The notes: a model not told the origin generated them from the letters alone. A stretch of 42,325 nt of DNA from Crocosphaera watsonii WH 8501 (GCF_000167195.1 NZ_AADV02000013.1:1-42325); one strand, 5' to 3'. Shown: positions 9,193 through 17,977, numbered from the stretch's first letter. Translations and numbers: made by a program.

Positions 9193-10353
9193 CTATTGCT
9201 TTTGATAGTGTAAAATTTCGTTAGCCACGCGATCGCAAACCCCAACTTCTCCCAAAAGGGTACGCATTTCTTCATAGTCGGTGAAGGTTTTTTGACGACG
9301 TTTAGGGTTTAATAATAAGTCTACCGATTCATCCACAATGCGGTCAATAGTTGCTTCTTCTTGTAACAATTCTGGCACAATTTCGTCCATAACAACTAAA
9401 TTAGGAGGAGACATAAAAGGAATAGAAAACTTAAGAATATTCCGAGCGATCCACATAGTTAAAGGATTAACCAAACAGAGGACTAATTGAGGAATATCTA
9501 ATAAAGCCAATTCTAAATTAACCGTTCCCGATTTAGCAATAGCAAAATCAGCAGCGGCCATAACTTCTATAGCTCGTCCATCAAACAAAGTAATAGATAA
9601 ATCGTATTGTTTAACCATTTCTTCGATGGTGTCACGATATTCTTGTAAAGAAACAGGCAAGAGAAAATGAAGATCAGGAACCCTCTCTTGTATTTTCTGT
9701 GCGGCCTTACAAATTAACGGTAAATGATACTTTAACTCTTGGTAACGAGAAGCAGGAAATAACCCAATCACAGGCTGATCTTCTTTTATTCCCAACGCTT
9801 GACGGGTAGCTTCTCTAGTAGGGGCCTCAGCCATTCTATCCAATAAAGGATGACCCACCCATTTAACATTTACACCTTTTTTCTCAAAAAATCTCGCTTC
9901 TTCAGGAAAAATAGCCAATAAAATATCAGTAATTTCCGCAAATTGTTCAATGGTTTTATTATTGGGGGCCCAAACCCAAGATTGAGGGGCAATATAATAA
10001 ATAATGGGAACATGGGGTAAATATTTACGGGCATATTTGCCAAAAGCCACATTGGGACCCATATAATCCAACAAAATTAACACATCTGGAGGATTATCCC
10101 GTAAATAAGTTTTAACTCGACGCTGCATTAACCAAGTAGGAATAATAAAAGGTAAAGCCTCAACAATACCAATAGAGCCAATACTAGCGGTATTTCCCAA
10201 TAACTTCGCCCCGGCCGCCGCCATGCGATCGCCCCCCAAGGCCAAAATTTCTAAAGGAATATTTTGTTGCTCTGCTTGTCGATAGAGTGCCTCCACCAAC
10301 ATTGATCCTTGTAAGTCCCCTGAAACTTCTCCTGTACTGATAAAAATCTGCAT
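9193..10353 (-). CDS. lpxB: Lipid-A-disaccharide synthase
   Basis: A 386-residue GT19 glycosyltransferase that joins UDP-2,3-diacylglucosamine and lipid X into the tetraacyl disaccharide of lipid A at the inner face of the cytoplasmic membrane. Family signatures: N-terminal FISTGEVSGDLQGSMLVEAL, LALGGDRMAAAGAKLL, LLDYMGPNVAFGKYARK, IIYYIAPQSWVWAP, KWVGHPLLD, and the C-terminal nucleotide-binding region with AKSGTVNLELALLDIPQLV. Length is normal. It lies 95 bp downstream of lpxA on the same strand, so the two probably form an lpxA-lpxB transcription unit; lpxC and fabZ, which often precede lpxA, are not present here. Converges on the methyltransferase. Confidence 0.96.
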   Translation of the reverse strand: MQIFISTGEVSGDLQGSMLVEALYRQAEQQNIPLEILALGGDRMAAAGAKLLGNTASIGSIGIVEALPFIIPTWLMQRRVKTYLRDNPPDVLILLDYMGPNVAFGKYARKYLPHVPIIYYIAPQSWVWAPNNKTIEQFAEITDILLAIFPEEARFFEKKGVNVKWVGHPLLDRMAEAPTREATRQALGIKEDQPVIGLFPASRYQELKYHLPLICKAAQKIQERVPDLHFLLPVSLQEYRDTIEEMVKQYDLSITLFDGRAIEVMAAADFAIAKSGTVNLELALLDIPQLVLCLVNPLTMWIARNILKFSIPFMSPPNLVVMDEIVPELLQEEATIDRIVDESVDLLLNPKRRQKTFTDYEEMRTLLGEVGVCDRVANEILHYQKQ

Positions 10354-10448
10354 AACTTCTTCTGTAAGCGTATAACTATGGATGGATGATGGATTAATTC
10401 AGCTTTTAATCTCTGTTTTCAAGAAAAACAGCCTTAAATTTTGATGTT

Positions 10449-11246
10449 TTATTTATTCCCTGGAATAGGGCCCCGTCGTTGTTCTCCTGTACTGGACAGT
10501 TGCAGAAAATGACGTAAATATTGGCTGTATTGGTTGTTATCGAAGTTGGCTAACTCTTCTAGGGCCCGTTGTAAGGTGAGATCAGAACGGTACAAGAGAC
10601 GAAACGCCTTTTTTAGATACCCTATATCTTCCGTGGTGAGTCCCGCCCGTTTTAACCCCAATAAATTGAGCGATCGCACTCTTGAGGGGTTGCCTTCGAT
10701 CATCATAAAGGGAGGGGCATCACGATCAATACGACTCATACCCCCTAACATGGCATTACGGCCAATGTGGACGAACTGATGAACCCCCAAAGCACCGCCA
10801 ATAACGGCCCTAGACTCGATATGAACATGGCCAGCTAAAGCAACGGCATTAGCAATGACGAGATGATCTTCAAGGACACAGTTATGGGCAACATGAACAT
10901 AAGCCATCAATAGATTATTATTGCCAATTTCGGTGAGTTCATCGGCTTCTGTGGCACGGTTAATGGTGACAAACTCACGGATAGTATTACCGTCACCTAT
11001 TTTTAGACCACTGGGAACCCCTTTATATTTAAGATCCTGGGGTTCTAAACCAATCACTGCACTGGGAAAAATACGGTTATTTTTGCCAATTTCTGTGGGT
11101 CCTTCGATCACCACATGGGGTCCAATGGTCGTTTGTGCGCCTATTTTCACCTGATCACCAATGACAGCATAGGGGCCTACTTCCACTGTGGGATTAATTT
11201 GTGCATTCGGATGAATGACAGCAGTAGGATGTATTAGCGTAGTCAA
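10449..11246 (-). CDS. lpxA: UDP-N-acetylglucosamine acyltransferase
   Basis: Catalyses the first lipid A step, transfer of 3-hydroxyacyl from ACP to the 3-OH of UDP-GlcNAc. The protein is a left-handed parallel beta-helix of hexapeptide repeats (IHPTAVIHPNAQINPTVEVG onwards), with the catalytic-His region AYVHVAHNCVLEDHL, a second QFVHIGRNAMLGG stretch and a C-terminal helical domain (LTTEDIGYLKKAFRLLYRS). I chose the TTG at 11244-11246 because AGGGAG lies about 9 nt upstream and the protein then starts at the family's usual position (TTLIHPTAV); an in-frame ATG at 11274-11276 would add 10 residues but has no ribosome-binding site. Divergent from ictB across about 190-220 bp, which must contain both promoters. 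Confidence 0.95.
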   Translation of the reverse strand: MTTLIHPTAVIHPNAQINPTVEVGPYAVIGDQVKIGAQTTIGPHVVIEGPTEIGKNNRIFPSAVIGLEPQDLKYKGVPSGLKIGDGNTIREFVTINRATEADELTEIGNNNLLMAYVHVAHNCVLEDHLVIANAVALAGHVHIESRAVIGGALGVHQFVHIGRNAMLGGMSRIDRDAPPFMMIEGNPSRVRSLNLLGLKRAGLTTEDIGYLKKAFRLLYRSDLTLQRALEELANFDNNQYSQYLRHFLQLSSTGEQRRGPIPGNK

Positions 11247-11463
11247 CGGGTTATCTCCCTTTGGATAGGTCAGCATAGAATTTAGTTATAGGGTACACAA
11301 TAAAGCTTTTTTAGGGAACAGGGAAAGGAGAATTGGGGACAATTAATGTATGATGACGTAAATTCTTGATTTTGGGTTCTGCTTAGGAGTAACTGCTTTA
11401 GTTATCGGTTGACCAAAGTTTGATCCACAATAACTAACAACTAATCTTTCTTGGTAAGGTTTC

Positions 11464-12834
11464 ATGAATTCAACCTGGGATCTCATTACCCTCTCTTACT
11501 TTTCACCGAAAACCTGGCTCAACGCCAGTTATCTCTACCGTGTAGTCGGTTTATTGTCTCCTTGGCGATCTTCTAGCTTTTTATTACGGTTTGGTGAGGC
11601 GATCGGCGCTTTATTAATTAGTCTTATTTTTATTTTTGGTCCGTTTATTACTACCGGTTTGCTCGGGGTTTGGTTAATTGCTATTACAGGTTATTGGGGC
11701 ATTTTAACTTTATCTGATACGGAAAAAACTGGGTTTAGTCCTATTCATTTATTTGTATTTCTTTATTGGGGAGTTTCTGCTGTTGCGGTGGCCTTATCTC
11801 CTGTCAAAGCTGCCGCTTTTTCGGGGTTGATTAAGTTAACTTTGTATTTGGTATTCTTTGTATTTTGTGCCAGAATTTTGCGATCGCCTCGGTTAACCAA
11901 TTGGTTGATTACGGTGGTTTTAGGTATTGGTTTAGTAGTAGGTTCTTATGGTATCAGACAACAAATTTTTGGGGTGGAACAATTGGCTACCTGGAACGAT
12001 CCTACCTCAGAATTAGCTGGTGCTACTAGGGTTTATAGTTATTTGGGTAATCCTAATTTATTATCTGCTTATCTCTTACCTGCGATCGCTTTGGGTGTTG
12101 CTGCTTTTTTTGTTTGGCAAGGTTTAGTACCTAAACTTTTAGCGATTACTATTACTTTGGTTAATACTGCCTGTCTTTATTTTACAGGAAGTCGTGGCGG
12201 TTGGATCGCAATGATTGCTTTGGTAGGAGCATTTTTGTTACTATTTTTTGTTTGGTTTAAAAACAATTTATCCCCGTTTTGGCGTAAGTGGTTATTACCT
12301 TTAGTATTTGGCATCTTAGGTGGTTTAATGTTCGCTGCTATTATGTCTGTTGACTCTTTAAGAATCAGGGTTATGAGTATCTTTGTGGGGAGACAAGATA
12401 GTAGTAATAATTTTCGCATTAATGTTTGGATGGCGGTATTAGATATGATTCGCGATCGCCCTTTGATTGGTATTGGTCCGGGGAATGCTGCTTTTAATAA
12501 GATTTATCCTCTTTATATGAGTCCTAAATATAGTGCCTTAAGTGCTTATTCTGTCTTGTTAGAAACAGCAGTGGAAACTGGTTTAATTGGTTTAAGTATT
12601 TTTGTCTGGTTACTGGTTATTACCGTTAATCAAGGTGTACAACAAATTCAACGGTTACGGGATAAAAATAATCCTGCTGGTATGTGGTTAATAGCTGCGA
12701 TCGCTGCTATGGCCGGATTAATGGCCCAAGGGTTGTTTGATACGGTTTGGTATCGTCCCCAAGTTAATACTTTATGGTGGTTTATGGTTGCTTTAGTCGC
12801 TAGTCAATACCAACCGCTTAACAATGAACAATGA
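11464..12834 (+). CDS. ictB: IctB-family membrane protein (O-antigen-ligase-like)
   Basis: A 456-residue polytopic membrane protein with about ten or more hydrophobic helices. The N-terminal NASYLYRVVGLLSPWRSSSFLLR segment and overall length match the cyanobacterial IctB family. IctB was named as an inorganic-carbon transporter from a high-CO2-requiring mutant, but the sequence belongs to the O-antigen ligase/Wzy_C superfamily, and the central GSRGGW and IGIGPGNAAFNKIYPLYM motifs fit that fold. Transport function is therefore uncertain. ATG at 11464 follows an AAGGTTTC stretch. A small conserved ORF begins 15 bp after its stop and is likely cotranscribed. Frame intact. Confidence 0.87.
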   Translation: MNSTWDLITLSYFSPKTWLNASYLYRVVGLLSPWRSSSFLLRFGEAIGALLISLIFIFGPFITTGLLGVWLIAITGYWGILTLSDTEKTGFSPIHLFVFLYWGVSAVAVALSPVKAAAFSGLIKLTLYLVFFVFCARILRSPRLTNWLITVVLGIGLVVGSYGIRQQIFGVEQLATWNDPTSELAGATRVYSYLGNPNLLSAYLLPAIALGVAAFFVWQGLVPKLLAITITLVNTACLYFTGSRGGWIAMIALVGAFLLLFFVWFKNNLSPFWRKWLLPLVFGILGGLMFAAIMSVDSLRIRVMSIFVGRQDSSNNFRINVWMAVLDMIRDRPLIGIGPGNAAFNKIYPLYMSPKYSALSAYSVLLETAVETGLIGLSIFVWLLVITVNQGVQQIQRLRDKNNPAGMWLIAAIAAMAGLMAQGLFDTVWYRPQVNTLWWFMVALVASQYQPLNNEQ

Positions 12835-12849
12835 ACATTTAATTAAATT

Positions 12850-13062
12850 ATGAACAGCGAAGAATTAGCCCGATATATCGAAGAAACAGACAAAATATCA
12901 CAACCCTGGTTGTTGATACAGTTGAGACTCAAAAAATTAGCAGAAAATCGTCATAATCTCTCATCTGAGGAGTATTTAGAAAAATTATCTGAGTTACACC
13001 AAGAATTAATGAAATTGGGAGAATGGTGGGTAGGAATTGAGGATGATGTATTTAAACCCTAG
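12850..13062 (+). CDS. Small hypothetical protein downstream of ictB
   Basis: A 70-residue, acidic, helical, soluble protein rich in Glu and Leu, with YIEETDKISQPWLLIQLRLK followed by an amphipathic helix and a Trp-pair tail (LGEWWVGIEDDVF). I do not recognise a named family. It starts 15 bp after the ictB stop on the same strand, so it is probably part of the same transcript. Codon use is like its neighbours. The short spacing and clean start support a real gene. Confidence 0.6.
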   Translation: MNSEELARYIEETDKISQPWLLIQLRLKKLAENRHNLSSEEYLEKLSELHQELMKLGEWWVGIEDDVFKP

Positions 13063-13155
13063 TATAGTTCTAAAATACTCCTAAATTACTCTAATATAGA
13101 TTATTTTAGATGATTTACATTGTTTTTAATTACTTGTCATTTCCTCGATTCAGGG

Positions 13156-13169
13156 TTATCTTAAGATAA
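13156..13169. promoter_or_regulatory. Perfect 14-bp palindrome upstream of the DUF2141 gene
   Basis: TTATCTTAAGATAA is a perfect palindrome 88 bp upstream of the ATG at 13257, in a spacer with no other feature. It could be a dimeric regulator site. Function is inferred from symmetry and position only. Confidence 0.3.
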
Positions 13170-13256
13170 TATAAAGATTCGTAACGACTCCAGGATCTCC
13201 CAATCTTGAAATAATACTTTTCGTCAATTCTATTGTTAACATTTTCAAAAATAGTA

Positions 13257-13715
13257 ATGAAATCTTCTTATCTGCTAACTAATCTACTCTTGTCCACAGG
13301 GACAGTTTTAATGTTACATCAACCAGCAAATGCTACTCTAAGCAGTAACCTGACGGTTGAGGTTGAGGGTTTAAGCAACACCAAAGGACAAGTCTGCTTT
13401 AGTCTCTTTTCCAGTGGAAAAGGGTTTCCCAATAGTAAAGATGACGCGGTTAACACCCAATGTGTTAAAGTCACCGATAAATTATTAGAAGTCACGTTTG
13501 ATAATTTAGAACCGAAAACCTACGCAGTGGCCGTTTTCTGGGACGATAATGAAGATGAGGAACTTAATCGCAATTTTCTAGGAATTCCTACGGAAAAATT
13601 CGGCTTTTCTAGTAACCCAGTCATTACAACCGGCCCCCCTAAGTTCGGTGAATCAGCGATTTTAGTAGTAGGTAAAAATACTCGAATTTCTATCCAATTA
13701 CGCTCTCTACTGTAA
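13257..13715 (+). CDS. Secreted DUF2141 domain protein
   Basis: A protein of about 152 residues with an N-terminal Sec signal peptide (Lys-Ser-Ser, then hydrophobic LLTNLLLSTGTVLML, cleavage near PANATLS) and a DUF2141 beta-sandwich: TVEVEGLSNTKGQVCFSLF, TYAVAVFWDDNEDEELNRNF, LGIPTEKFGFSSNP and TGPPKFGESAILV are the family's diagnostic blocks. Two Cys (about 48 and 73 from the ATG) could form a disulfide. The acidic DDNEDEELN run resembles a Ca-binding loop. Exported to periplasm or outside; function of the family unknown. ATG 13257 is preferred over an upstream TTG at 13233 because it starts directly with the signal peptide. A strong terminator follows. Confidence 0.87.
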   Translation: MKSSYLLTNLLLSTGTVLMLHQPANATLSSNLTVEVEGLSNTKGQVCFSLFSSGKGFPNSKDDAVNTQCVKVTDKLLEVTFDNLEPKTYAVAVFWDDNEDEELNRNFLGIPTEKFGFSSNPVITTGPPKFGESAILVVGKNTRISIQLRSLL

Positions 13716-13736
13716 ATTCCTAACATATAAACTCTC

Positions 13737-13766
13737 AAAACAACCATAACTTATGGTTGTTTTTTT
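13737..13766 (+). terminator. Rho-independent terminator after the DUF2141 gene
   Basis: AAAACAACCATAA (13737-13749) pairs with TTATGGTTGTTTT (from 13751), with a minimal loop, and the stem runs straight into a T-tract. It starts 22 bp after the stop codon at 13715. A textbook intrinsic terminator. Confidence 0.85.
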
Positions 13767-13879
13767 ATGTATTAAATTTTCCTTATTAAATAGGGGTCAA
13801 CCCTAAAAATTACTTTACACTCAACAAGTTAACAGAGACCCTAAAGGTTAACTAAAAACAGTAACTTTTTATACAAATA

Positions 13880-14380
13880 ATGAATTATTTAACTCGTATT
13901 TGCTTAGGAATTTCTTTCGCGTTGATTCCCTTAATACCTCGACCTGTTTTAAGTGCAGAAACTCTATATTTTATTTATGGTCCGTTAAAGTTTCCTTTGT
14001 CTGTGGAGTCTTTAGAAATTTATGCTGAGGAAGGAAGAATTACCAAAGAGTTTGCATTTTTTGCCAGTCAATTTGATGAAAAAAACTTAACGGAATTACG
14101 AGAAACTTTACGAAAAAGACACAAAATAAATGGAGTGAAGTTTTCTAGATTATTGAAAACTCCGCTGATGGAAGACTTATTAAAAAGTATGGGAGAAATA
14201 TTTAGTACCCATCCGAATCATAACGGATTTTATGCCATTCGTGGAGCGTTAATTTCAGCAGCGATTAATCAACCAGAAGAAGGATGGACAGCGATCGATA
14301 TTATGAAAGCATTTCCCACAGAAGGAATGTCTATTGATACAGAACTTGCTACAAAAATGATGCAAAATAGTCAATTTTAA
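13880..14380 (+). CDS. Standalone DUF1400 domain protein, exported
   Basis: A 166-residue protein with a signal peptide (CLGISFALIPLIPRPVLSA, cleavage near residue 25) followed by the DUF1400 module: LYFIYGPLKFPLSVESLEIY, then FFASQFDEKNLTELRETLRK and NGFYAIRGALISAAINQPE. In cyanobacteria DUF1400 is usually the N-terminal domain of larger exported alpha/beta hydrolases; here the hydrolase domain is absent and the protein stops cleanly after the DUF1400 end. The next gene starts 11 bp downstream after AAAGGA, so the two form an operon and may act together on a lipid or carotenoid substrate in the periplasm (inference). Whether the missing hydrolase reflects old truncation or a real single-domain form cannot be told from here. 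Confidence 0.8.
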   Translation: MNYLTRICLGISFALIPLIPRPVLSAETLYFIYGPLKFPLSVESLEIYAEEGRITKEFAFFASQFDEKNLTELRETLRKRHKINGVKFSRLLKTPLMEDLLKSMGEIFSTHPNHNGFYAIRGALISAAINQPEEGWTAIDIMKAFPTEGMSIDTELATKMMQNSQF

Positions 14381-14391
14381 AGGAATTTATC

Positions 14392-15855
14392 ATGAAAAGA
14401 AGACAGTTTTTAATTCAATCATCCCTAGCAGCGATGACAGCGATCGCTTCCCATCAACTACCTAGTCAATCGACTCCTATTTATAAACAGTATAAATCCT
14501 ATAAAAGTTGGAAGAGTAATAATATTTTTTTACAGGGAATTAATGCACCTGTGTTTGAAGAAGTGGAGATTACTAATTTTAAAATATCGGGTAATATTCC
14601 TAAAGAATTAGAGGGAATGTATGTTAGAAATGGACCTAACCCAATGTTTAAACCAGAATCTTATAGTTATCCTATTGAGGGAGATGGGATGTTGCACGGG
14701 GTTTATTTTAACAAGGGAGAAGTGATTTATAAAAACCGTTGGATTCAAACCAGTGGCCTTGCTTATGAAATGTTTGAAGGACAACAATTAACAGAATTAA
14801 AGTTTAAAAATTATGCTAATACTAACATTATTTCTCATGGAAATAAACTATTAGCATTATACGAGATCGGTTTACCTTATGAAGTCAATAAAAATTTAGA
14901 AACCATAGGAGAATGGGATTTTAACCATGAATTAGAACAAGCAATGACCGCCCATCCCAAAATTGATCCTAACACGGGAGAATTGCATTTTTATCGTTAT
15001 TCTTTTTTCAATACCCCTTATTTACATTATTATGTTGCCGATAGGAATCATAATATAATTAGAGAATTGGCCATTGATATTCCGCAACCAACTATGATTC
15101 ATGATATGGCAATCACTGAAAATTATATTATCTTTGTTAACTGTCCATTGGTGTTTAGTATGACCAATGCTAGAAATAATAGTATTCCTTTTGTTTGGCA
15201 AGAAGAAGAAGGAACAACGATTATTTTAGTAGATCGACATAATTTTGCTAAAAAACCCATTTATCTAAAAACCGATGCTTTTTGGACTTGGCATTTTCTG
15301 AATAGTTTTGAAACCGATAATCAAATATTTATAGATTTTATAGCTTATCCTAAAATACAGGCAGAAAATAACTGGGAAACTATGTTAACTCATAAATCTA
15401 ATCTGCGAAGATTAACTATAAATTTACAAACCCATGGAATGGAATTTGAAGATTTAGATGATCGCTTTGTGGAATTACCTGCTATTAATCAAAATTATCT
15501 AGGCAAAAATTACCAGTTTGGTTATACATCTTATTACGATATTGAATTATCGTCTCGCAAAAAAATTCCTAATCTATCACCCTCTCTTGTGCAGTATGAT
15601 CTAGTGAAGAAAACTAATAAAATCCATCAATTTAAACCAGGATGTTATGGAGGTGAAGCAGCGTTTATTCCCAGTACAAAGGGTCAATCCGAATTAGATG
15701 GTTATGTAGTTACTTTTGTTTATAATGAAAATACTAATACCAGTGATTTTGTAATTATTGATCCAAAAAACTTTGAATCTGACCCCATAGCGACGGTTCA
15801 TTTACCAGTTCGTGTTCCTGGTGGTTTTCATGGTAATTGGATTGCTAATTTATAG
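14392..15855 (+). CDS. Tat-exported carotenoid oxygenase (RPE65/CCD family)
   Basis: A 487-residue carotenoid cleavage dioxygenase-family protein. The N-terminus KRRQFLIQSS followed by a hydrophobic stretch is a twin-arginine signal, implying export of a folded, metal-loaded enzyme. Family markers: MYVRNGPNPMF, EGDGMLHGVYF, and the four iron-ligand His in TAHPKIDP, MIHDMAIT, TWHFLNSFE and PGGFHGNW near the C-terminus. These ligate the non-haem Fe(II) of the seven-bladed propeller. The enzyme is predicted to cleave carotenoid or apocarotenoid double bonds with O2; exact substrate unknown. RBS AAAGGA sits upstream of the ATG. Operon with the DUF1400 gene. Length and frame are intact; a hairpin follows the gene before IS copy A. 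Confidence 0.9.
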   Translation: MKRRQFLIQSSLAAMTAIASHQLPSQSTPIYKQYKSYKSWKSNNIFLQGINAPVFEEVEITNFKISGNIPKELEGMYVRNGPNPMFKPESYSYPIEGDGMLHGVYFNKGEVIYKNRWIQTSGLAYEMFEGQQLTELKFKNYANTNIISHGNKLLALYEIGLPYEVNKNLETIGEWDFNHELEQAMTAHPKIDPNTGELHFYRYSFFNTPYLHYYVADRNHNIIRELAIDIPQPTMIHDMAITENYIIFVNCPLVFSMTNARNNSIPFVWQEEEGTTIILVDRHNFAKKPIYLKTDAFWTWHFLNSFETDNQIFIDFIAYPKIQAENNWETMLTHKSNLRRLTINLQTHGMEFEDLDDRFVELPAINQNYLGKNYQFGYTSYYDIELSSRKKIPNLSPSLVQYDLVKKTNKIHQFKPGCYGGEAAFIPSTKGQSELDGYVVTFVYNENTNTSDFVIIDPKNFESDPIATVHLPVRVPGGFHGNWIANL

Positions 15856-15891
15856 CAGTCAATAAAATGATTTGCTCACAAATAAAACAAA

Positions 15892-15918
15892 AGGGAAAAG
15901 ATGAGAAATCTTTTCCCT
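15892..15918. terminator. Hairpin downstream of the carotenoid oxygenase
   Basis: AGGGAAAAGAT (15892-15902) and ATCTTTTCCCT (15908-15918) form a perfect 11-bp stem with a 5-nt loop, 36 bp past the stop codon. The T-tract after it is lacking, so termination strength is uncertain. Confidence 0.55.
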
Positions 15919-15949
15919 GAAAACTGAAAGGATATTTAATTAATAGTTA

Positions 15950-17640
15950 GGGTTTGCTGAAAAAGTTTCTCCAAAATTTATGCCACTTTTGACCAAGAAT
16001 TTTCTAACAAATCAATAAGTTTTAGTACATAAAAATTGTTGAAAGTATAATCAAAATTAATGAAAGGCGGTTTGATGAGTGCCCCTGTTCTATTATTAGT
16101 AAATAAGGACAAAAAAAGCGACAAAAACTGCCTCAGAAGTTTAGAAAGATTGACAACTAAAAATGTAATAGCAATAGATGTAATGGAGGTTTCAGGGAGT
16201 TTTGTCATCACGAGATTTAGGCTAAATCTTCGTTTAGCTTGTCCAAACTTTCCCTCAATAGCATTACGGAAGCATTCATCGGAGTGGGCTTGTTTCTTTT
16301 CTTCTTCACTGACATTTTTCGGAGGTCTTCCTAACTTCGGACCACTGATTCTTATCCCTCTTTCCTTACACCAATTTCTGTTTTCCCTAGTTCGATAAAT
16401 TTTATCTACATGGACGGATTCGGGATAATAGCCAAACGTTTCTTTATACTTTTCTACTTGTTCTTTTAAATGACAAGATTCATTGAAGTTTTCCCAACTT
16501 ATTTTGTCTAGAAACACATAGTTATCTACACAGCTTACTGAGAGTTTAGCTCCAAACTCTATTGGTTTTCCTGCTTTTCCCCTCACTATTGGACGAATAT
16601 GCGGTTGAGTTAAACTTACAATTCTTTGAGGAACACTCTGGGTCTTATTCTCCCACATTGACTGTTGTTGTTCATAAACTTTTTTGATAGTCTCTAGACA
16701 ATTTTTCTGTCTTTTACTCAGATTTTCCAGGGAAGCCCCAGCTTGAATTAAGTCTTCTATATTTCCTAAATTTTTCTTAAGGTATTTTAACTGTTTCCCG
16801 ATAGCTTTTCTTCTTTCTTGATAAGATAATTTTCGTTTTTTAGCTACTTTTAAGTATTCCTTTCTAGCAATTTTTCTAGAAGTTCTCGGCTTTTTTCTCA
16901 ATTTCACTCTTAATGGTTTATAAAGATTATCTATTATTCTTTCTGTCTCAATTCTGGCTTGATTTAATATGCCTAAATCCGTTGGGTATTTGATGTCTGC
17001 TGGCGCACAAGTCGCATCTAAAATTAGTTTACCTTTATTTTTTATTTTTTCTCCTTTTTCTTGGAGACAATCCTTTTTTTTTACTTCTTTATCACTCTTG
17101 TCTATTTCTCTTTTTACTATTTTTTTATTGATTTTGTTTATCAATTCTCCATCAATTCTTTTCCTAAAATGAACTAGCATTGAAGATTCCAGTGGTGGCT
17201 CTTGTTGATAACAATTTAAACCTATAAAGTATTGTAGATAGGGATTTTCTCTAATCTGTTCTATAGTTTCTCTATCACTTGTTCCTAATTTTTCCTTAAT
17301 AATTAATGTCCCTAATGCCATTCTAAATAGTTTGGCTGGCGCACCTTTTTCTGCTGAAAAAAGTTTAGCATATTCTTCCTCAAAATCATCCCAAGGTATC
17401 AACTCTGCCATGATTACCCAACGATTATTGGGGGACAATTTGCCCTCGAAAGGTAATTCAAATTTTTCTGGGGGCGGTAAAGGTTGCTCCTCTTTTCGAT
17501 ACATTTGTTCTTGACCAACAACTGGGAGGTGTTTCTACCAATTATAGCGGTTTGTAGCCGATAAAGCTGATCTTTTTTGCGATCGCGAATATGGGTGTAA
17601 CCTTTTAAAGAATAGGGTTTTGCTTTTATTCAGCAAACCC
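15950..17640 (-). mobile_element. 1.69-kb insertion sequence, copy A
   Basis: A 1691-bp element with terminal inverted repeats GGGTTTGCTGAA (left end at 15950, right end at 17640) and one transposase gene on the minus strand. Copy B at 25289-26981 is nearly identical and in the same orientation. The flanks of copy A do not match each other (TTA on the left, CAAATAAG on the right), so no target duplication is visible, which suggests an adjacent deletion or recombination. The right end lies inside another transposase gene (see 17630-17953). Confidence 0.92.
15978..17504 (-). CDS. Transposase of IS copy A (IS5/IS1182-like, DUF772 N-terminus)
   Basis: A 508-residue intact transposase. The N-terminal region (SSMLVHFRKRI and neighbours) resembles the DUF772 module of IS5/IS1182-type enzymes; LILDATCAPADIKYPTDLG carries the first catalytic Asp, HVDKIYRTRENRNW the second, and IEGKFGQAKRRFSL the Glu. 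The middle (about 200-300) is a long basic coiled coil (RKIARKEYLKVAKKRK). A very basic, hydrophobic C-tail follows. The start ATG at 17502-17504 begins with MYRKEEQPLPPP. This appears to be the functional source copy; the B copy encodes the same protein with three lesions. Family assignment beyond DDE/DUF772 is tentative. Confidence 0.88.
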   Translation of the reverse strand: MYRKEEQPLPPPEKFELPFEGKLSPNNRWVIMAELIPWDDFEEEYAKLFSAEKGAPAKLFRMALGTLIIKEKLGTSDRETIEQIRENPYLQYFIGLNCYQQEPPLESSMLVHFRKRIDGELINKINKKIVKREIDKSDKEVKKKDCLQEKGEKIKNKGKLILDATCAPADIKYPTDLGILNQARIETERIIDNLYKPLRVKLRKKPRTSRKIARKEYLKVAKKRKLSYQERRKAIGKQLKYLKKNLGNIEDLIQAGASLENLSKRQKNCLETIKKVYEQQQSMWENKTQSVPQRIVSLTQPHIRPIVRGKAGKPIEFGAKLSVSCVDNYVFLDKISWENFNESCHLKEQVEKYKETFGYYPESVHVDKIYRTRENRNWCKERGIRISGPKLGRPPKNVSEEEKKQAHSDECFRNAIEGKFGQAKRRFSLNLVMTKLPETSITSIAITFLVVNLSKLLRQFLSLFLSLFTNNRTGALIKPPFINFDYTFNNFYVLKLIDLLENSWSKVA

Positions 17641-17953
17641 CAAATAAGTTATAATGTTTTGAAGTGGGAGGAATTGTTCTCGATACCGCTGAAAATAAAG
17701 TCTCAATTCTCTGTTCATAATTAGGGTCAGTTTGAGTGGGTAAAAACTCTTGAATTCCTCTATATAAACTGTTATAATCTCTTCTAAATAAAGGATTGAG
17801 AGACAATTCAACGACTGAGTGAGCTTGTTGGTTACTGGAGAGGGCCTCGAGTAATTCTATAATAGTTTCTTTTCTAGCTTTTAGTCCTTGGAAGAGGTTA
17901 GACCTCCACACCAGGAATTCCTCGACAGACGTAGCCGTTTCATTTTTGGTCAT
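17630..17953 (-). pseudogene. 5' fragment of a different transposase, cut by IS copy A
   Basis: The first 105 or so codons of a protein beginning MTKNETATSVEEFLVWRSNL, with TIIELLEALSSNQQAHSVVE and LSLNPLFRRDYNSLYRGI, ending NLFGVC. The last codons and the stop TGA are made by the IS copy A terminal repeat, so the gene is interrupted at the LFG-V position. From memory this matches the N-terminus of a family of cyanobacterial DDE transposases in which LFG-(V/I/T)D-(V/A)T carries the first catalytic Asp; that assignment needs a database search. The missing 3' part is not found on the far side of copy A. It is divergent from the small gene at 18033, sharing an 80-bp spacer with a 21-bp palindrome. 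Confidence 0.6.
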
Positions 17954-17977
17954 TTTTAAAATTTATTACCTTATAAA

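Noticed and set aside
10534-11154. Plus-strand open frames opposite lpxA
   Set aside because: They lie wholly inside a well-supported gene and encode Arg/Ser/Pro-rich nonsense typical of antisense reading.
16060-17514. Plus-strand open frames inside IS copy A
   Set aside because: Antisense to an intact transposase, and their copies in B share no constraint of their own.
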